A stretch of DNA of 64,000 nt from Patiriisocius marinistellae (GTDB taxonomy: Bacteria; Bacteroidota; Bacteroidia; Flavobacteriales; Flavobacteriaceae): positions 62,001-126,000 of the forward strand of contig NZ_BKCF01000006.1 in the NCBI RefSeq assembly GCF_009014635.1, given 5' to 3'. The notes under the pieces are model-generated. The model saw only the letters and a program-made list of their open reading frames with translations, was not told where the DNA came from and did no database searches. The number at the start of each line of letters is the position of its first letter. Position 1 is the stretch's first letter. The translations under genes and the position numbers were made by a program. Shown here piece after piece: positions 54,844-62,034 of this stretch.

Positions 54844-55740
54844 ATGAATAAGGAAAGAATTATCGATACTTATACTAGCGGTTTTAGTGGTTCATTACTA
54901 ATTATAACTGTTGCTGTACATGGTAATGAACCAAGCGGAATTAATGCATTAAAAAATGTATTTAAAATTTTAAATCAAAGGTCTCCTAAAATCGAGGGTA
55001 AAATCATTGGAATTATTGGAAACTCAGAAGCTTTGAAAAAAAAGGTTCGCTTTATTGATGAAGATTTAAATCGTACTTGGATAAAAAATAAAATTGAAAA
55101 AAATAAAAATTTAACAAGTGAAGAACTCGAAATGCATGACATAATCGATAAAATTAAAGGTATTCAAAATAATAAATTTTCCCAGACTTATTTTATAGAT
55201 TGTCACACTACCTCGTCTGCAAGTCTCCCATATATTTCTGTACAACAGTTAGGAGAGAACAATAGATGGGCACAACAATTTCCTATTCATATTATTCGAG
55301 GATTTTCTGATATCGTTACCGGCACGATTGATGGATACCTTAGTAATCAAGGTTATACTGGTTTTACAGTAGAAGCTGGTCAACATAATGATTTAAATAG
55401 CGAACAATACCATGAAGGATGTATTTGGATTGCACTACAAGAAGCGTGTGGCTTAGATTTTAACCAACTTCCAGATATACCGCAAGCCGTATTAAAAACT
55501 ATGAATGATACCCCCGCCCAAAAAACATTTAATATCATCCATCGTTTTGGATTACAAGAAAATGACGATTTTAAAATGGAACCTGGGTTTAAAAATTTTC
55601 AATCTATTGAAAGAGGTGAACATATTGCAATGCTTAATGGAAAAAAAATAAATAGTGTTTGGGACGCGTTCATATTTATGCCTTTATATCAACCTCAAGG
55701 GAACGATGGTTTTTTTATTGTTGAAGAAATTAAATCTTAA
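54844..55740 (+). CDS. Succinylglutamate desuccinylase / aspartoacylase family (M14-fold) hydrolase
   Basis: The 298-residue protein has the zinc ligands H26 and E29 in VAVHGNEPSG, DLNRTW near 73-78 and H121 in DCHTTSS, and the catalytic E177 in VEAGQHND, the M14-type layout of AstE/AspA proteins, which cleave N-acyl amino acids. A C-terminal beta domain follows (about 215-298). It is cytoplasmic and the last gene of the DUF1704/ATP-grasp cassette. No arginine-degradation genes (ast) are nearby, so a role in succinylglutamate breakdown is unlikely. Confidence 0.9.
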   Translation: MNKERIIDTYTSGFSGSLLIITVAVHGNEPSGINALKNVFKILNQRSPKIEGKIIGIIGNSEALKKKVRFIDEDLNRTWIKNKIEKNKNLTSEELEMHDIIDKIKGIQNNKFSQTYFIDCHTTSSASLPYISVQQLGENNRWAQQFPIHIIRGFSDIVTGTIDGYLSNQGYTGFTVEAGQHNDLNSEQYHEGCIWIALQEACGLDFNQLPDIPQAVLKTMNDTPAQKTFNIIHRFGLQENDDFKMEPGFKNFQSIERGEHIAMLNGKKINSVWDAFIFMPLYQPQGNDGFFIVEEIKS

Positions 55741-55895
55741 TAATTTAAAATCGCCCTTTATACTTTTCAATTTTTATTCAAATTATTTTAGCATGGTCAT
55801 AAAATTTAATAAAAAAAATTGTAAATTTTTAATATTCTCTAGTTAAAGAAAGTTAATATTTTTTATTTTTTTAGCGGTTTTTCTATTTTTAAATT

Positions 55896-56528
55896 ATGGA
55901 AAAGATATTAGTAGCAGGTGCAACAGGCACTACCGGAAAAAAAATAATTGATTTATTAAATAAGTCAGGAAAGTTTACTCCAGTTGCAATGGTTCGAAAT
56001 GAGTCACAGCAATCACAGTTTAAAAAGGAGAATATAGAGACTGTAATGGGAGATTTGTCAGAGGATGTTTCTCATACCACAAAAGGTATTGATCGCGTTA
56101 TATTTGCAGCTGGTTCTGGTGGCAAAAATGTTTATGACATTGATCAAGAAGGAGCAAAAAGATTAATAGATGCTTCAAAAAAAGAACGTATCAAAAAATT
56201 TGTCATGTTAAGTTCTATGGGAGCAGATAATCCTCAAGGAGAACTCAAAGAGTACTTACAAGCTAAACAAAATGCGGATCAATATTTAGATATAAGTGGT
56301 TTAACATTTACAATTGTTCGCCCTGGAACATTAAATAATGAAGAAGGGATTGGGAAAATTAAATTAAGTCATAAGTTGAATGAGCGAGGTGAAATTCCTA
56401 GATGGGACGTAGCAAGAACGCTTGTAAAAAGTCTTGACAATGAAGTCGCAAAAAATCAATCATTTGAAATTTTAAGAGGTGAAACAAGTGTCGAAGAAGC
56501 TGTTGAAAACTTTAAGGTATTGAGTTAA
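55896..56528 (+). CDS. NAD(P)-binding atypical SDR protein (YwnB/YhfK-like)
   Basis: The 210-residue protein is a Rossmann-fold NAD(P)-binder with GATGTTG at residues 8-14, VIFAAGSGG near 70, and FVMLSSMGADNP, a short atypical SDR pattern without the YxxxK motif in its usual place. Such proteins bind NADPH and some reduce flavins or quinones; the substrate is unknown. It has its own start region and ends at a strong hairpin shared with the desaturase gene. Confidence 0.9.
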   Translation: MEKILVAGATGTTGKKIIDLLNKSGKFTPVAMVRNESQQSQFKKENIETVMGDLSEDVSHTTKGIDRVIFAAGSGGKNVYDIDQEGAKRLIDASKKERIKKFVMLSSMGADNPQGELKEYLQAKQNADQYLDISGLTFTIVRPGTLNNEEGIGKIKLSHKLNERGEIPRWDVARTLVKSLDNEVAKNQSFEILRGETSVEEAVENFKVLS

Positions 56529-56548
56529 TAGAATTCTAAAAAAAATAA

Positions 56549-56591
56549 AAACCAGAAGCTATATGTTATTCATATAACTTCTGGTTTTTTT
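56549..56591. terminator. Bidirectional terminator between the SDR and desaturase genes
   Basis: A 17-base arm starting AAACCAGAAG pairs with one ending CTTCTGGTTT, with one mismatch and a TTATT loop, flanked by A and T runs. It serves both converging genes. Confidence 0.85.
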
Positions 56592-56639
56592 AAAATTCAT
56601 ATTTCAGAAGAAAAAATAAATCCTTCAAAAATATTAGAC

Positions 56640-57389
56640 CTACTTTATTTTAATCGTTTGTAATTTTTTAATTTTAATTATTCCAAGAAAATTTAATACA
56701 CGCATAATTTGATAAGTGACATCAATTTCATGCCAACGCACACCACCAAAGTTAGCTCTAGAAGCAAATTTATGATGGTTATTATGATATCCCTCACCCA
56801 TCATTAAAAAATCAAACTTAAATAAGTTCTTTGAAGTATCCTTTGATTTAAAGTTTACATATCCATAAATATGACCATACCAATTAATTATAACTCCGTG
56901 AATAGGTGCCATAAATAAAGCTACAGGAAGAAATAACCATTGCCACCAAGCGGTAGCAAAAGCCAGAAAAAATCCAAAATATGCTATTGCCCATAATAAT
57001 CTTGAAACCCAAGAACTAGCAAAAGCATCAAAGCGTTCCCATTGAGGAACATTTTTTGTAAATTTTTCATCTACATCAATCTTTTTTTGATTGATGTCCG
57101 CATATATATTTTTAGTTCTCCACATCATCGCAAATACGTTAACATCATATTTAGGGGAGTGAGGATCTTTTTCTGTATCTGCATACGCGTGGTGCATTCT
57201 ATGCATTACTCCATACCCATAAGCGCTCAAGTAATTTGAACCTTGAAAAAACCATGTAAGTATAAATGTAAGTTTCTCTATGCCTTTTGACATAGTGAAA
57301 GTCTGGTGAGCTGCATATCTATGAAGAAAAAATGTTTGAAAAAACAAACCTCCATACCACAGTACTACTATAAATATTAAAATTGTCAT
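56640..57389 (-). CDS. Acyl-CoA (delta-9 type) fatty acid desaturase
   Basis: Membrane desaturases insert a double bond into acyl chains using a di-iron centre. From the ATG at 57389 the protein has 249 residues with the three histidine boxes HRYAAH, HRMHHAYAD and EGYHNNHHKFASRANF, and several hydrophobic stretches. The longer frame from 57428 overlaps the promoter (TACCTTTA with a TTTG further upstream) and is rejected. It lies 53 bases downstream of a Crp/Fnr regulator on the same strand, which may control it in response to oxygen or temperature; that link is inferred. Confidence 0.92.
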   Translation of the reverse strand: MTILIFIVVLWYGGLFFQTFFLHRYAAHQTFTMSKGIEKLTFILTWFFQGSNYLSAYGYGVMHRMHHAYADTEKDPHSPKYDVNVFAMMWRTKNIYADINQKKIDVDEKFTKNVPQWERFDAFASSWVSRLLWAIAYFGFFLAFATAWWQWLFLPVALFMAPIHGVIINWYGHIYGYVNFKSKDTSKNLFKFDFLMMGEGYHNNHHKFASRANFGGVRWHEIDVTYQIMRVLNFLGIIKIKKLQTIKIK

Positions 57390-57401
57390 TGTTCTTTTTT
57401 G

Positions 57402-57409
57402 TAAAGGTA
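57402..57409 (-). promoter_or_regulatory. -7-like box (TACCTTTA) of the desaturase
   Basis: TACCTTTA differs from TAnnTTTG in the last base, 12 bases before the ATG at 57389; a TTTG lies about 16 bases further upstream at 57426-57429. Confidence 0.4.
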
Positions 57410-57442
57410 TTAGCAAATACAAAGCCAAACAATGAACCTCAA

Positions 57443-58027
57443 TTAACTAATTCGTTTTCTAATTCTACTTAGACCTTGAGGAGTTACTCCTATGTAAGAA
57501 CTCACGTATTTTAAAGGAATTATAGAAACAAGCTCAGGACGTTCTTTAAATAAATTTAAATAACGCTGTTCTGGTGTTTCGTTTAATAAAGATTGTTCTC
57601 GTTTTGATTTTAAATAAAACAAACGTTCGGCAGTAAGTCTTCCTATTAAATTACCTATGGTTGTAGTGCTATATACCTCTTGCAAGTCATTATAAGACAT
57701 ACTAAACATAGTTGTATTTGCAAGTGTTTCTAATTCATAATTAGAAGGTTTTCGTGTTAAAAAAGAATCATAGGCACTTACAAATTGATTTTTAAAACAA
57801 AAACCAAAAGTAACTTGCTTCTCTTTTAATTCTTTAGGAATATAAAAACGAACTACCCCTTTTTGTATAAAAGATATATTATTTTCAACTGCTCCTTCTT
57901 TTAAAAAAACAGTCTTTTTCTTAAGCTCTTTTTTAACTAATCTAGAAGAAAAGTTATTCCAGTCTTTATCCGATACTTCAGAAATAGTTTCTAAATATTC
58001 ACGAATAAATTGTAATTCTGAAATCAA
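57443..58027 (-). CDS. Crp/Fnr-family transcriptional regulator
   Basis: The 194-residue protein has an N-terminal cyclic-nucleotide-binding-type beta roll (about 25-115) and a C-terminal helix-turn-helix (LKYVSSYIGVTPQGLSRIRKRI). No cysteine cluster typical of FNR iron-sulfur sensors is present, and the ligand pocket cannot be judged. The start is a TTG at 58027; no ATG upstream in frame was found. It lies directly upstream of the desaturase gene and downstream of menB on the same strand. DNA targets are unknown. Confidence 0.9.
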   Translation of the reverse strand: MISELQFIREYLETISEVSDKDWNNFSSRLVKKELKKKTVFLKEGAVENNISFIQKGVVRFYIPKELKEKQVTFGFCFKNQFVSAYDSFLTRKPSNYELETLANTTMFSMSYNDLQEVYSTTTIGNLIGRLTAERLFYLKSKREQSLLNETPEQRYLNLFKERPELVSIIPLKYVSSYIGVTPQGLSRIRKRIS

Positions 58028-58077
58028 ATAATGTGTATTAATTAGTAATTAGACTAAATTATAAAAAATAAAATTCT

Positions 58078-58917
58078 CTAAGGCAGCCACTTTTTATCAA
58101 AATTAGGTGCTCTTTTTTCTAAAAAGGCATCGCGCCCTTCTTTTGCCTCATCAGTCATATAAGCAAGGCGTGTTGCTTCACCAGCAAATACTTGTTGTCC
58201 TACCATACCATCATCTGTCAAATTCATAGCAAATTTTAGCATCTTAATAGATGTTGGACTTTTCCCTAAAACCTCTTGTGCCCAATCAAATGCTGTTTGT
58301 TCTAGTTGATCGTGAGGAACAACCGCGTTTACCATTCCCATTTCATATGCTTCTTGTGCTGAGTAATTCCTACCTAGAAAAAAGATTTCACGAGCTTTTT
58401 TTTGACCCACCATTTTTGCTAAATATGCACTTCCATAACCTCCATCAAAACTGGTTACATCAGCATCTGTTTGTTTAAAAATAGCGTGTTCTTTACTCGC
58501 TAAAGTCATATCACAAACCACGTGTAATGAATGTCCACCACCAACTGCCCAGCCTGGTACTACACAAATAACAGCTTTTGGCATAAAACGAATCATACGC
58601 TGTGCATCAAGTATGTTCAAACGGTGATATCCATCATCCCCAACATAGCCTTGATGACCTCTTGCCTTTTGGTCGCCACCACTACAAAAACTATAAACAC
58701 CGTCTTTACTCGAAGGTCCTTCTGCAGATAATAACACAACTCCTATACTTGTATCCTCTTGTGCATCGTGCAATGCATCAAGTAGTTCTGCCGTAGTTTT
58801 TGGTCTAAATGCATTACGTACATCTGGTCTATTAAATGCAATTCTGGCTACATTATGAGATTTTTTATAGGTAATATCTTCATATTCTTTGACAGTTTTC
58901 CAAGCGGGTTTCAACAT
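58078..58917 (-). CDS. menB: 1,4-dihydroxy-2-naphthoyl-CoA synthase
   Basis: MenB closes the second ring of menaquinone by converting o-succinylbenzoyl-CoA to 1,4-dihydroxy-2-naphthoyl-CoA. The 279-residue crotonase-fold protein has SGGDQKARG, VPGWAVGGGHSLH with the oxyanion-hole glycines, TSFDGGYGSAYLAK and a C-terminal tail RAPNFDKKWLP, all diagnostic of MenB over other enoyl-CoA hydratases. Length is standard. It stands alone, away from other men genes, with its own -7 box. Confidence 0.96.
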   Translation of the reverse strand: MLKPAWKTVKEYEDITYKKSHNVARIAFNRPDVRNAFRPKTTAELLDALHDAQEDTSIGVVLLSAEGPSSKDGVYSFCSGGDQKARGHQGYVGDDGYHRLNILDAQRMIRFMPKAVICVVPGWAVGGGHSLHVVCDMTLASKEHAIFKQTDADVTSFDGGYGSAYLAKMVGQKKAREIFFLGRNYSAQEAYEMGMVNAVVPHDQLEQTAFDWAQEVLGKSPTSIKMLKFAMNLTDDGMVGQQVFAGEATRLAYMTDEAKEGRDAFLEKRAPNFDKKWLP

Positions 58918-58934
58918 AATCGTTATTTTTACTT

Positions 58935-58942
58935 CAAAGATA
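58935..58942 (-). promoter_or_regulatory. -7 box (TATCTTTG) of menB
   Basis: TATCTTTG on the minus strand matches TAnnTTTG, 17 bases before the menB ATG at 58917. Confidence 0.5.
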
Positions 58943-59148
58943 AAAAATGTTTGTGGTTTTGGGGCTCACAGATTAGATCTGCTAAAGAAAAAAAAGCATT
59001 TTTTTTAAATAATTTTGAATGAAGATTAATTAAATTTTATTTGATTAAATATCTTAGAATTTTAAAAATATCAACAAATGTTTAAATGGTCTAAATTTAT
59101 TCAATCGTTAATATTTCAGAAGTCATAAAAAATTAAACAAGCCACACT

Positions 59149-59682
59149 TTGAGTCTCCAAAAATATCCTGTAAAATATATAAAATCTGTGACAATAGCAG
59201 ATGGTAGTCAAATGGTTTTAAGACCCATGCACCCAAGTGACGCAGACAAAGCTGCTGCATTTAGAGCTTCTTTAACAGATGATACATTAATGGCGCGGTT
59301 TCTTGGATTTATCCCAAAAATCACAAGTAACTTAATCTCACAATTAGTACGCGTAGATTTTGCAATAGAAATGGCTATAGTTGCAGAAATTACCATTAAT
59401 AATAATAAAATTGTAACAGGTGTTGGACGTATTGCAAAGGATTTTTCAAAGGAAAACACTGCAGAACTTGCAGTTATTGTGGTTGATAAATGGCAAGGTA
59501 AAAAACTAGGCACACAGCTTATTGAATATATGATTTATATTGCTGAAGATATGGGTTATAAATGCTTAACAGCTGTGATTTCTGGTTATAATGAACGTAT
59601 TTTGAAGATGCTAGAAGGCAAGGATATTACTAAAGAGTTTACTGAAGAAGGACACGTACGCATAAAAATAAATCTTACTTAA
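59149..59682 (+). CDS. Stand-alone GNAT acetyltransferase of the protein-acetylase type
   Basis: The 177-residue protein starts at TTG 59149; the first residues LQKYPVKYIKSVTIADGSQMVLRPMHPSDADKA match the beginning of the GNAT domain that in many bacteria is fused to an ADP-forming acyl-CoA-synthetase-like protein (Pat-type lysine acetylase). Here there is only the GNAT part. The acetyl-CoA-binding area with VVDKWQGKKLGTQLIEYM is intact. It may acetylate protein lysines or a small amine. It is followed after one base by the C1 peptidase gene, so the two are co-translated. Confidence 0.85.
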   Translation: MSLQKYPVKYIKSVTIADGSQMVLRPMHPSDADKAAAFRASLTDDTLMARFLGFIPKITSNLISQLVRVDFAIEMAIVAEITINNNKIVTGVGRIAKDFSKENTAELAVIVVDKWQGKKLGTQLIEYMIYIAEDMGYKCLTAVISGYNERILKMLEGKDITKEFTEEGHVRIKINLT

Positions 59683-59683
59683 A

Positions 59684-60814
59684 ATGAAAACAATAAAAAA
59701 AGTATCAATACTTCTATTATTAGTAGTTAGCAACATTACCATGTTTGGTCAAGAAGCCTATACATTTAGAACTGTTATTGATCTTGAAACAACACCTGTA
59801 ATTAGTCAAGGCCGCACGGGAACATGCTGGAGCTATTCGAGCACATCGTTCTTAGAGTCTGAAATTATTAGGCTCACCGGCAAAGAGGTTGACCTTTCTG
59901 AAATGTACACCGTGCGAAATACCTACCCAAAAAAACTAGAAAATTTTGTAATGCGCCAAGGAAAATCACAGTTTAGCGAAGGTGGACTTGCACACGATGT
60001 TATGAATAGTGTTGCTAGCTACGGTCTTGTTCCTGCAGAATCGTATAGCGGTTTATTTGCTTCGGAAACGTTGCATAATCACGCAGAGCTCGTTGCTGTT
60101 TTAAAAGCGATGGGAGAAACTTATATTGAAAATCCTGCTAGAAAATTAAGTAAAAAATGGAAACCTGCGACTGAGGCTGTATTAGATATTTACTTGGGAA
60201 AAAACGTGACAAATTTTAGTTTTGAAGGAAAACAATATACTCCTCAAAGTTTTGCAAAAGCTATGAAAATAGATCCCACAGATTATATAACCGTAACTTC
60301 ATTTACTCATGCGCCATTTTATCGTCCTTTTATCTTAAATATACCAGATAACTGGAGTTACGGCAGTATGTATAATGTCCCTCTCAATGAGATGATTACT
60401 ACAATTGATAACGCATTATCAAAAGGATTTACTGTAGAGTTAGACTGCGATGTTAGTGAAAAAACCTTCTCATCAAAAAATGGAGTTGCGGTTATTCCTG
60501 CTTCGGAAATGAATAACACCCAAGCCTTAACTTCAATTTATCCAGAGCGAAATGTAACACAAGAATATCGACAAGATGAGTTTGAAAATTTTACAACTAC
60601 CGATGATCATTTAATGCATATTACAGGAAAATTGCTTGACCAAAAAGGTAACACATACTATAAAGTGAAAAACAGTTGGGGAACTGACGAGTCAAAAAAC
60701 GCAAACGGCGGTTACGTTTATTTTAGTGAAGCATATATGAAGTTAAAAGCAATTAGTATTACATTACATAAAGATGCGGTACCAAAAGCTACAGCTAAAA
60801 AATTAGCATTGTAA
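59684..60814 (+). CDS. Exported bleomycin-hydrolase-like C1 cysteine peptidase
   Basis: The 376-residue protein has a signal peptide (VSILLLLVVSNITMFGQ) and a papain-like C1B core: Q42 and nucleophile C48 in QGRTGTCWSYS, H312 in HLMHITG and N330 in VKNSWG. It is an exported relative of bleomycin hydrolase / aminopeptidase C, whose cytoplasmic members are about 450 residues long. It probably trims peptides in the periplasm or outside. It starts one base after the GNAT gene and ends nine bases before the OmdA-type gene. Confidence 0.92.
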   Translation: MKTIKKVSILLLLVVSNITMFGQEAYTFRTVIDLETTPVISQGRTGTCWSYSSTSFLESEIIRLTGKEVDLSEMYTVRNTYPKKLENFVMRQGKSQFSEGGLAHDVMNSVASYGLVPAESYSGLFASETLHNHAELVAVLKAMGETYIENPARKLSKKWKPATEAVLDIYLGKNVTNFSFEGKQYTPQSFAKAMKIDPTDYITVTSFTHAPFYRPFILNIPDNWSYGSMYNVPLNEMITTIDNALSKGFTVELDCDVSEKTFSSKNGVAVIPASEMNNTQALTSIYPERNVTQEYRQDEFENFTTTDDHLMHITGKLLDQKGNTYYKVKNSWGTDESKNANGGYVYFSEAYMKLKAISITLHKDAVPKATAKKLAL

Positions 60815-60823
60815 TTTTAAAGT

Positions 60824-61465
60824 ATGAACTCAAAGGTTGAAGCTTATATTAAAAAAAGCGACAAGTGGCAAGCTGAGTTAAAAGCCTTGAGAAGCATTGT
60901 GCTTGATTGCAATTTAACCGAAGATTTTAAATGGCGAAATCCATGCTATACTTTAAATTACAAGAATATAATTATCCTTGGAAGATTAAAAGAAGCTTGC
61001 ACACTAAGCTTTTTCAAGGGTATGCTTTTAAAGGATACTGAAAAAATTTTAAACTCTGCAGGTCCTAACTCACGTTCAGCAAAAATAATCTCATTTAAAA
61101 ATCTTGAAGAAATTTTCGAATTAGAATCCACACTTAAAAACTACATTTTAGAGGCAATTAAAATTGAAAAAAAAGGACTAAAAATCGATTTAAAAAAGGA
61201 TGACAAACTTGATTATCATGAAGAATTAAAAATAGCTTTTAAAGAAAACCCACTTTTAGAATCGGCATTCCTAAATTTAACTCCAGGTCGCCAAAGAGGT
61301 TATATTTTATATTTTGAAAGTGCAAAACAATCTAAAACCCGCACTGCAAGAATAAATAAATACGAGCAACGCATTATAGATGGCAAAGGTTTTCATGATT
61401 GTGTTTGTGGCCTTTCTAAAAAAATGCCTAGTTGCGACGGCTCTCATAAATATATTAAGAGTTAA
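60824..61465 (+). CDS. YdeI/OmdA-like protein with C-terminal CDGSH iron-sulfur motif
   Basis: The 213-residue protein is a YdeI-type fusion: DUF1801 (about 1-115, with EDFKWRNPCYTL) and a bacteriocin-protection OmdA-type helical tail (about 125-190, ending KQSKTRTARINKYEQRIIDGKG). Unlike usual members, which end near here, it continues with C193-V-C195-GLSKKMPS-C204-DG-S-H208, an exact match to the CDGSH pattern C-x-C-x2-S-x3-P-x-C-D-G-S-H that binds a [2Fe-2S] cluster with three cysteines and one histidine. Redox sensing or cluster transfer is therefore possible. It is third in a tight series after GNAT and the C1 peptidase. Confidence 0.88.
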   Translation: MNSKVEAYIKKSDKWQAELKALRSIVLDCNLTEDFKWRNPCYTLNYKNIIILGRLKEACTLSFFKGMLLKDTEKILNSAGPNSRSAKIISFKNLEEIFELESTLKNYILEAIKIEKKGLKIDLKKDDKLDYHEELKIAFKENPLLESAFLNLTPGRQRGYILYFESAKQSKTRTARINKYEQRIIDGKGFHDCVCGLSKKMPSCDGSHKYIKS

Positions 61466-61484
61466 CATTTGGCTTAAATTTTGA

Positions 61485-61492
61485 TACCTTTG
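61485..61492 (+). promoter_or_regulatory. -7 box (TACCTTTG) of the small secreted protein gene
   Basis: TACCTTTG matches TAnnTTTG exactly and ends five bases before the ATG at 61498, implying a leaderless message. The GTG at 61492 overlaps the box and cannot be the start. Confidence 0.6.
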
Positions 61493-61497
61493 TGATG

Positions 61498-61998
61498 ATG
61501 AAAAAATTACTCTTTTTAGGTTTATTACTCCCATTAATGGCATGGTCTCAAAATGATTTTGAAACGCGTTACTTTACCATTGATGCTGAGTCACTCCCAG
61601 AAATTCCCGAAGTAGCATTCATCCCAAAAAAACAACAATTAGAAAATACAGGGACGCTAACATTAGAAAAAACACCAACGTTTAATAGTGTTTTAGATGC
61701 CTACAAAATTAGTACTGACAATTACTGGCAACCTGTGGACATGACTGTTGCTCTAGGTGGTTCTACAGTTAATTACAGTGATCCATCTCTTCGATTAAAA
61801 AAATTGCAGGAAAAACAATTTGGTTTCACAATTACAGGTAATGGGGGAAGGAGTTCCTTTGAGTTTTCAGACGGTCAAACTACTGTTCGTAATAATGTTT
61901 ATCAAGAACAGAGACCATTTTATATTCATCAAAACAATCAGCCACGCTATTACCGTAATCCCTTCTATTTTCAAGAAGTTACACCTATTAGAAATTAG
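61498..61998 (+). CDS. Small secreted protein of unknown function
   Basis: From the ATG at 61498 (an ATG at 61495 is equally close) the protein has 166 residues with a signal peptide (LLFLGLLLPLMAWSQ). The mature part has many prolines and aromatic residues and no recognised domain; its end is tyrosine-, asparagine- and proline-rich (HQNNQPRYYRNPFYF). The -7 box directly before it supports this start. It converges with the esterase gene. The role is unknown. Confidence 0.75.
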   Translation: MKKLLFLGLLLPLMAWSQNDFETRYFTIDAESLPEIPEVAFIPKKQQLENTGTLTLEKTPTFNSVLDAYKISTDNYWQPVDMTVALGGSTVNYSDPSLRLKKLQEKQFGFTITGNGGRSSFEFSDGQTTVRNNVYQEQRPFYIHQNNQPRYYRNPFYFQEVTPIRN

Positions 61999-62034
61999 CT
62001 AAAAGTATCTCAATTTTAATATTTCAGCATAGCA

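Noticed and set aside
57390-57428. Longer N-terminus of the desaturase
   Set aside because: That stretch holds the promoter-like TACCTTTA and TTTG elements, and the ATG at 57389 begins the first membrane helix.
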